64,000 nucleotides of DNA from Roseicyclus marinus (GTDB taxonomy: Bacteria > Pseudomonadota > Alphaproteobacteria > Rhodobacterales > Rhodobacteraceae): NCBI RefSeq assembly GCF_030163795.1, contig NZ_JASJOF010000001.1, positions 434,001 to 498,000 of the forward strand. Reading direction: 5' to 3'. Each line of letters opens with the position of its first letter. Position 1 is the first letter of the stretch. This document shows, in pieces, positions 60,596-64,000 of this stretch. The position numbers and the translations under genes were made by a program. The notes under the pieces were generated by a model, which saw only the letters and a program-made list of their open reading frames with translations, searched no databases and was not told the DNA's origin.

Positions 60596-60916
60596 ATGAA
60601 GATCTACGGGTTGAAAACCTGCGACACCTGTCGCGCGGCGGTGAAGGCCTTGGCAGGGCAGGGGGCGGTTTTGGTGGATATCCGGGCCGAGCCGCTGGAT
60701 GCCGCGACGCGGGCGCGGTTCCTTGCGGAATTCGGGGAGGCGCTGGTCAACCGCCGCTCGACCACGTGGAAGGGTTTGTCCGAGGCCGAGCGCGCGGGTG
60801 CGCCCGAGGATCTTTTGGCCGCCCATCCCGCGCTGATGAAGCGGCCGGTGATCGAGGCGGGGGGCAAGCTTTACCTTGGCTGGGATACGGGTGTCAGGGC
60901 GGCGCTGGGCGTCTGA
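60596..60916 (+). CDS. ArsC/Spx/YffB family protein
   Basis: A 106-residue thioredoxin-fold protein: MKIYGLKTCDTCRAAVKALA with a CxxC pair (C9, C12), then FLAEFGEALVNRRSTTWKGL and a C-terminal LMKRPVIEAGGKLYLGWDTG. The L-x-x-x-x-x-L-x-N-R-R-S-T and K-R-P-x-I elements fit the ArsC-like YffB/Spx group, of which some members reduce arsenate with glutathione and many have other roles. The gene's last 46 bases overlap the doxX gene on the opposite strand. Confidence 0.83.
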   Translation: MKIYGLKTCDTCRAAVKALAGQGAVLVDIRAEPLDAATRARFLAEFGEALVNRRSTTWKGLSEAERAGAPEDLLAAHPALMKRPVIEAGGKLYLGWDTGVRAALGV

Positions 60917-61446
60917 CGGCGCGACAGCCAAGCGTCGAGCGACAGCGGCCCCGCGCCCTTGAGCACGAGGACGATCAAGGGAAAGACCCAGAAGGCGCGG
61001 ATATCGATCAGCCCGTCGGAATGGCGGTCGAACCATTGGCCGAGCGCCACGCCATGGCCCATCACGTCGACCCATGTCTGCACCATGATGAACCCGGTCA
61101 TCCCCAGCGCGGCCAGCCGGGTGAACAGCCCCACGAGCAGCAGGATCGGCAACAGAAACTCGGCCCAGGTGCCCGCCAGAACCACGGCGCGCGCCAGCGG
61201 ACCCAGCGCCGAGGGGTCATAGCCCACCGCCTCGACCGCGCGGGGCAGGATCTGGAAATAGGCCCCGAGGTCGAGCCGGAAGAGACCTGTCAGCCCCTCG
61301 CCCACCTTGGTCAGGCCCGAGTTCCAGTAATAGAGGAACAGCGCGGCGACGAAGAGGAACCGCGCAAGCGTGGGTAACAGTGCCGGGGCGACATGCGTTT
61401 CGAGGGCACCGAAGATGCGGGAATGGAGCGCGATCAGGCTGTGCAT
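60871..61446 (-). CDS. DoxX family membrane protein of the bufferin operon
   Basis: A 191-residue inner-membrane protein with four segments: TLARFLFVAALFLYYWNSGL (the R-x-x-x-x-x-L-F-x-x-x-x-W-N-S-G-L-x-K pattern of DoxX), then LARAVVLAGTWAEFLLPILL, LAALGMTGFIMVQTWVDVMG and FWVFPLIVLVLKGAGP. DoxX genes are regular partners of MNIO/DUF2063 gene pairs. It starts 23 bases after bufC. The C-terminal coding part overlaps the ArsC-like gene by 46 bases tail to tail. Confidence 0.88.
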   Translation of the reverse strand: MHSLIALHSRIFGALETHVAPALLPTLARFLFVAALFLYYWNSGLTKVGEGLTGLFRLDLGAYFQILPRAVEAVGYDPSALGPLARAVVLAGTWAEFLLPILLLVGLFTRLAALGMTGFIMVQTWVDVMGHGVALGQWFDRHSDGLIDIRAFWVFPLIVLVLKGAGPLSLDAWLSRRQTPSAALTPVSQPR

Positions 61447-61469
61447 GGGAGGGGGTCCTTTCAAGGGCG

Positions 61470-62204
61470 TCAGGCACCCGGCGTCAGCGCGCCCGAGGTG
61501 AACATCAACGTGACCAGCGCCGCGATATCGGCACTCGGGTGAACGGCCAGTGTGCGGGTCATCGCCTCGGCCAGCGTCAGCCGCCCCTTGAGCGCGCGGG
61601 CCAGCGTGATCCCGCCCGGGGGCAAAAGATGCGGAACGGGATCGAACTGCCGGCGGGCGATCAGCACATCCTGCTGCCCGGCGGGTGGCCGCGGCGCATC
61701 GGGGTCTGTGTTGAACCGCCAGATCCCGTGGACCGGATGGCGCGAGGACAGGACCAGCGTGGCGGGCGCAAGCCGGGGCCTTTGCGCCAGAACCTCGGCC
61801 GGGTCCATCCCGCCCGTGTCGAAGGGCGCGGCATCGGCCGCATGGTAGGATTGGCGCAAGCCCAGATCGAGGCGCGCGACATCGGGCAGGTAGGCCAGAT
61901 GCGCCACGGGGCCGAAGCGCGCCAGAAAGCCGGGAAAGGAGGTGCCGTAAAGCGCGAGGCGGGGGTCGGCGGGGGGATTGGCGCGCAGGTAGACGCCGGC
62001 CATCGCCTTGAAGAACGCATCCCCCACCAATTTGCGCACCGTGGGAAAGCCGGTTTCCAGCGCCTCCGTAAGCGACACGGTGACATTGTTGCGATAGACA
62101 TCGAAGCGTTTGCCCGCAGGCCCGCCGAAGGGGTTCATCAGCCCCTCGGGCGTGGGGCGGGCGGGATCGAGAAGAGCTGTGGCAAAGCCTGTCTGACCGG
62201 TCAT
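61470..62204 (-). CDS. bufC: BufC-like partner protein (DUF2063, RiPP recognition)
   Basis: A 244-residue protein of the DUF2063 family, once labelled a putative DNA-binding domain and now known to be the partner of MNIO (DUF692) enzymes. The N-terminal part [20 protein letters not shown] followed by [20 protein letters not shown] is diagnostic. The family brings the precursor peptide to the MNIO enzyme. Its ATG overlaps the bufB stop by 4 bases, supporting a complex. The C-terminal half is less conserved. Confidence 0.88.
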   Translation of the reverse strand: MTGQTGFATALLDPARPTPEGLMNPFGGPAGKRFDVYRNNVTVSLTEALETGFPTVRKLVGDAFFKAMAGVYLRANPPADPRLALYGTSFPGFLARFGPVAHLAYLPDVARLDLGLRQSYHAADAAPFDTGGMDPAEVLAQRPRLAPATLVLSSRHPVHGIWRFNTDPDAPRPPAGQQDVLIARRQFDPVPHLLPPGGITLARALKGRLTLAEAMTRTLAVHPSADIAALVTLMFTSGALTPGA

Positions 62205-63061
62205 CTTGCAGCCTCCACCGGGGTCAGGATCGCGGCGGCGCGGGCAGCCTCGGCCAACAGTTCGGGCAGGGGCGGAACGTCGTTGTCCCATTCGATCAAG
62301 GTCGGTCGCGGGCCAGTGCGCGCGATGGTGTGGGCGTAGAGCGTCCAGACCGGATCGATCACGGCGCGGCCGTGGCTGTCGATCAGGAGCGGGCGTCCGT
62401 GATCATCGGTATCTTCGTCATGACCACCGAGGTGGATTTCGCCCACGGCATCAAGCGGGAAGGCATCGACATAGGCGCGTGCATCCCACCCCTGGTTGGT
62501 GGCGGAGACGAAGACGTTGTTGACGTCAAGGAGGAGCCCGCAGCCGGTGCGCCGGGCGATTTCGGACAGGAAGCTTACCTCGTCCATCTCGCTCTCGGCA
62601 AAGGCGAGGTAGGTGGACGGGTTTTCAAGCAGCATCCGGCGGCCCAGCACCTCCTGCACGCGGTCGATATGATCGCAAACACGGGCAAGCGTCGCGTCCG
62701 TATAGGGCAGCGGCAGCAGATCGTTCAAAAAGCCTGTTTCATGCGTCGACCAGGCAAGATGTTCGGAGAAACTGGCGGGTTCCAACCAGTCGCACAGGTG
62801 GCGTAGGCGCGAGAGGTGGTCGGCGTCGAGGGGCGCTTCGCCGCCGATCGACAGGCCCACGCCATGGACCGAAATCGGAAACCGCTCTGCCAGTGCGCGC
62901 AACTGCGCCAAGGGGCGGCCGCCCGCGCCCATGTAATTCTCGGCATGGATTTCGAGCCATGCGACGGGGCCGGGATCGGCCATCAACCCGGTGAAATGCT
63001 GTGCCTTGTAACCGATACCGGCGGCAGCGGGCAGGGCGCGGGGCGCGGATGAGTCAAGCAT
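62201..63061 (-). CDS. bufB: BufB-like MNIO family oxidative enzyme (DUF692)
   Basis: A 286-residue TIM-barrel protein of the multinuclear non-heme iron-dependent oxidative (MNIO) family. Metal-binding and core motifs are [67 protein letters not shown] and [16 protein letters not shown] enzymes modify cysteines in ribosomal precursor peptides; in bufferins they turn them into thiooxazole-type groups that bind copper. BufA is encoded just upstream with four cysteines. Confidence 0.92.
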   Translation of the reverse strand: MLDSSAPRALPAAAGIGYKAQHFTGLMADPGPVAWLEIHAENYMGAGGRPLAQLRALAERFPISVHGVGLSIGGEAPLDADHLSRLRHLCDWLEPASFSEHLAWSTHETGFLNDLLPLPYTDATLARVCDHIDRVQEVLGRRMLLENPSTYLAFAESEMDEVSFLSEIARRTGCGLLLDVNNVFVSATNQGWDARAYVDAFPLDAVGEIHLGGHDEDTDDHGRPLLIDSHGRAVIDPVWTLYAHTIARTGPRPTLIEWDNDVPPLPELLAEAARAAAILTPVEAAR

Positions 63062-63085
63062 GGTGGGCCTTGCGTCGGATGGAAA

Positions 63086-63113
63086 GGATCCCGCGGTTCG
63101 GCCCGCGGGATCC
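63086..63113 (-). promoter_or_regulatory. Perfect hairpin between bufA and bufB
   Basis: GGATCCCGCGG (63086-63096) and CCGCGGGATCC (63103-63113) form an 11-bp stem with a 6-base loop. On the minus strand it is followed by TTT only, 24 bases before the bufB ATG. It could act as a partial terminator or mRNA-stabilising element that keeps bufA above bufB. Confidence 0.8.
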
Positions 63114-63126
63114 AGGGATTGCCAAG

Positions 63127-63417
63127 TTATGCCGGCAGGTCGCGGTCAAGCGGCTCGAGCGAGCCCATGCGGCCGCCGTCCTTTTCCATGGTCACGCAGG
63201 TGCCGGCGGCCACGAAGGTCCAGGCATTGCCCTGGTAATCGACGGTCGAGGTGCCGGCGCAGGTCGTGCCGGGGCCAGCGGCGCAATCGTTCTCACCCGC
63301 AAGCGAGATGCCGTAGCATTTTTCCTGCTCCTGAGCCTGGACTTCGGTCACGCCGGCGGCGGTGACGGCGGCGGTGACAGCACCCAAGAGGGCGAAGGAT
63401 TTGGTGGCGATGGTCAT
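63127..63417 (-). CDS. bufA: Bufferin-type precursor BufA (DUF2282)
   Basis: A 96-residue secreted precursor. The N-terminus [20 protein letters not shown] ends in a Sec signal (cleavage near VQA-QE, residue 28). The mature core has four cysteines at 34, 45, 53 and 74 in [33 protein letters not shown] and [12 protein letters not shown], the pattern of DUF2282/BufA1. In characterised systems the cysteines are modified by the MNIO enzyme and the product binds copper in the periplasm. It is the first gene of a bufA-bufB-bufC-doxX operon. Confidence 0.93.
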   Translation of the reverse strand: MTIATKSFALLGAVTAAVTAAGVTEVQAQEQEKCYGISLAGENDCAAGPGTTCAGTSTVDYQGNAWTFVAAGTCVTMEKDGGRMGSLEPLDRDLPA

Positions 63418-63437
63418 GGTCGAAAGAGCTCCCGATG

Positions 63438-63462
63438 TTCGGTTTACTTGTGATTGCGTTAC
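63438..63462 (-). promoter_or_regulatory. Candidate ECF-type promoter of the buf operon
   Basis: On the minus strand GTAACG (63462-63457) and CGAA (63441-63438) are 15 bases apart, similar to the GTAAC/CGAA promoters used by the ECF sigma factor SigF of Caulobacter, which controls MNIO operons there. The bufA ATG is 20 bases downstream. The remaining 63463-63714 holds no gene I can support. Confidence 0.35.
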
Positions 63463-63714
63463 GACCGCCGGTTGTCTGGCGGGCAAGTTGACCTTGCGTC
63501 GAACTTTCGATCACGTGCCAATCACGGGCGTGTTTCCCACGCAGCCGTGAGAAGGCGCGAGACCTGCGTGAGCAGAGCGCCGTTTAAAAAATCAATGAAA
63601 ACAATGCCCCAAGAGCCGGTTGAACCCGGTTGAGCGCAGTCTTTTCACGTCATGCACGGAACAAAGCGTGGGATTGTTTCAAGCGATGGCCCCGGCTGGC
63701 ACATCGCGGGGCGT

Positions 63715-64000
63715 TCAGGTGATGCGCCGTGCGAGCGCCGGAAAGGCGAGCATCAGGAGACCAAGGCAGACAAAGGCCATGGCAAGGCTGCTGACCTCGG
63801 CCATGAATCCCACCATCGCGGGTCCAAGCAAGATGCCCGCGTAACCCGTGGTGGTGACGGCGGCGACGGCAAGGCCCGGGGCCATGCCCGGTTGCCGCGC
63901 GGCAAGGCTGAAGAGCACGGGCACCAAGTTGGCGCAGCCCAGCCCGATCAGGACAAAGCCCAGCATCGCCACCCCGATCAGGCCCGGCATGAGCGTCAGG
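63715..64000 (-). CDS. MFS transporter (YbjJ-like), 5' part beyond window
   Basis: The frame is open to the window edge, so this is only the C-terminal part, at least 95 codons. Three hydrophobic segments are seen, with GVAMLGFVLIGLGCANLVPV, LAVAAVTTTGYAGILLGPAM and SLAMAFVCLGLLMLAFPALA. The sequence G-x-G-x-A-N-x-x-P and T-T-x-G-Y-x-G-x-L-x-G-P resembles the YbjJ group of MFS proteins. Substrate unknown. Confidence 0.75.
   Translation of the reverse strand, partial: LTLMPGLIGVAMLGFVLIGLGCANLVPVLFSLAARQPGMAPGLAVAAVTTTGYAGILLGPAMVGFMAEVSSLAMAFVCLGLLMLAFPALARRIT

Overview
The window is chromosomal DNA from a GC-rich alphaproteobacterium, most likely a Rhodobacterales (Roseobacter/Rhodobacter-type) aerobic anoxygenic phototroph. 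This rests on bchE-bchJ with a PpsR/FnrL-type operator, an alphaproteobacterial RpoH, ThyX, an HdaA-like protein, a ProS of the short 446-residue type, and a propionyl-CoA pathway with a PccR-type regulator. Coding density is high and genes lie in short operons with 1-4 nt overlaps. I see no rRNA, tRNA, CRISPR array, prophage or intact insertion sequence. The only clearly accessory-looking stretches are 22.7-24.0 kb and the FkbM gene near 50 kb.

Layout: 0-4.3 kb holds a DUF4386 protein (cut by the edge), rpoH, an oxidoreductase, a CDGSH Fe-S protein and a bacterioferritin/ferredoxin pair. 4.3-15.4 kb holds housekeeping enzymes (M28 peptidase, oligoendopeptidase F, EEP nuclease, DnaJ/TerB protein, acetyltransferase, 5-formyl-THF cycloligase, YmdB-type phosphodiesterase) and transporters. 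15.5-19.3 kb has bchJ-bchE facing away from a cyclopropane fatty acid synthase gene. carB fills 19.4-22.7 kb. It is followed by a repeat-rich stretch with a small membrane protein and an orphan BrnA-like antitoxin, then proS. 25.5-25.75 kb contains a very compact structured unit encoding a 32-residue hydrophobic peptide. 25.8-31.4 kb is ppx, ppk, hdaA and an AI-2E family permease. 31.6-43.7 kb is dominated by propionyl-CoA assimilation (methylmalonyl-CoA mutase, pccA, pccB, pccR), with small lipoproteins and transporters between. 43.7-51 kb holds coxG-like, a degenerate HAD protein, exporters and the nlpD-pcm-surE block. 51-57.6 kb has serS and the yajC-secD-secF operon. 57.7-60.9 kb has gloA, thyX, cspA and an ArsC-like gene. 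60.9-63.4 kb is a bufferin-type operon (bufA-bufB-bufC-doxX), and the edge cuts an MFS transporter.

How parts work together: PccB and PccA carboxylate propionyl-CoA, and the mutase converts (R)-methylmalonyl-CoA to succinyl-CoA. The epimerase is not in the window. PccR-type TTTGCAAA boxes lie before both pccB and pccR. Ppk and Ppx make and degrade polyphosphate. BufB (MNIO family) with BufC is expected to modify the cysteines of the secreted BufA precursor. YajC-SecDF supports protein export. BchE is the oxygen-independent cyclase of bacteriochlorophyll synthesis, and its operator carries overlapping redox (FnrL) and light/oxygen repressor (PpsR) boxes.

For novelty, the strongest leads are: the structured small hydrophobic peptide locus at 25521-25739 (type I toxin-like mRNA architecture); the bufA-bufB intercistronic hairpin and ECF-like promoter; a HAD-fold protein that has lost its catalytic aspartates; two families of palindromic intergenic repeats, including a tandem array of three perfect palindromes; and an in-frame palindromic repeat inserted in bchE.
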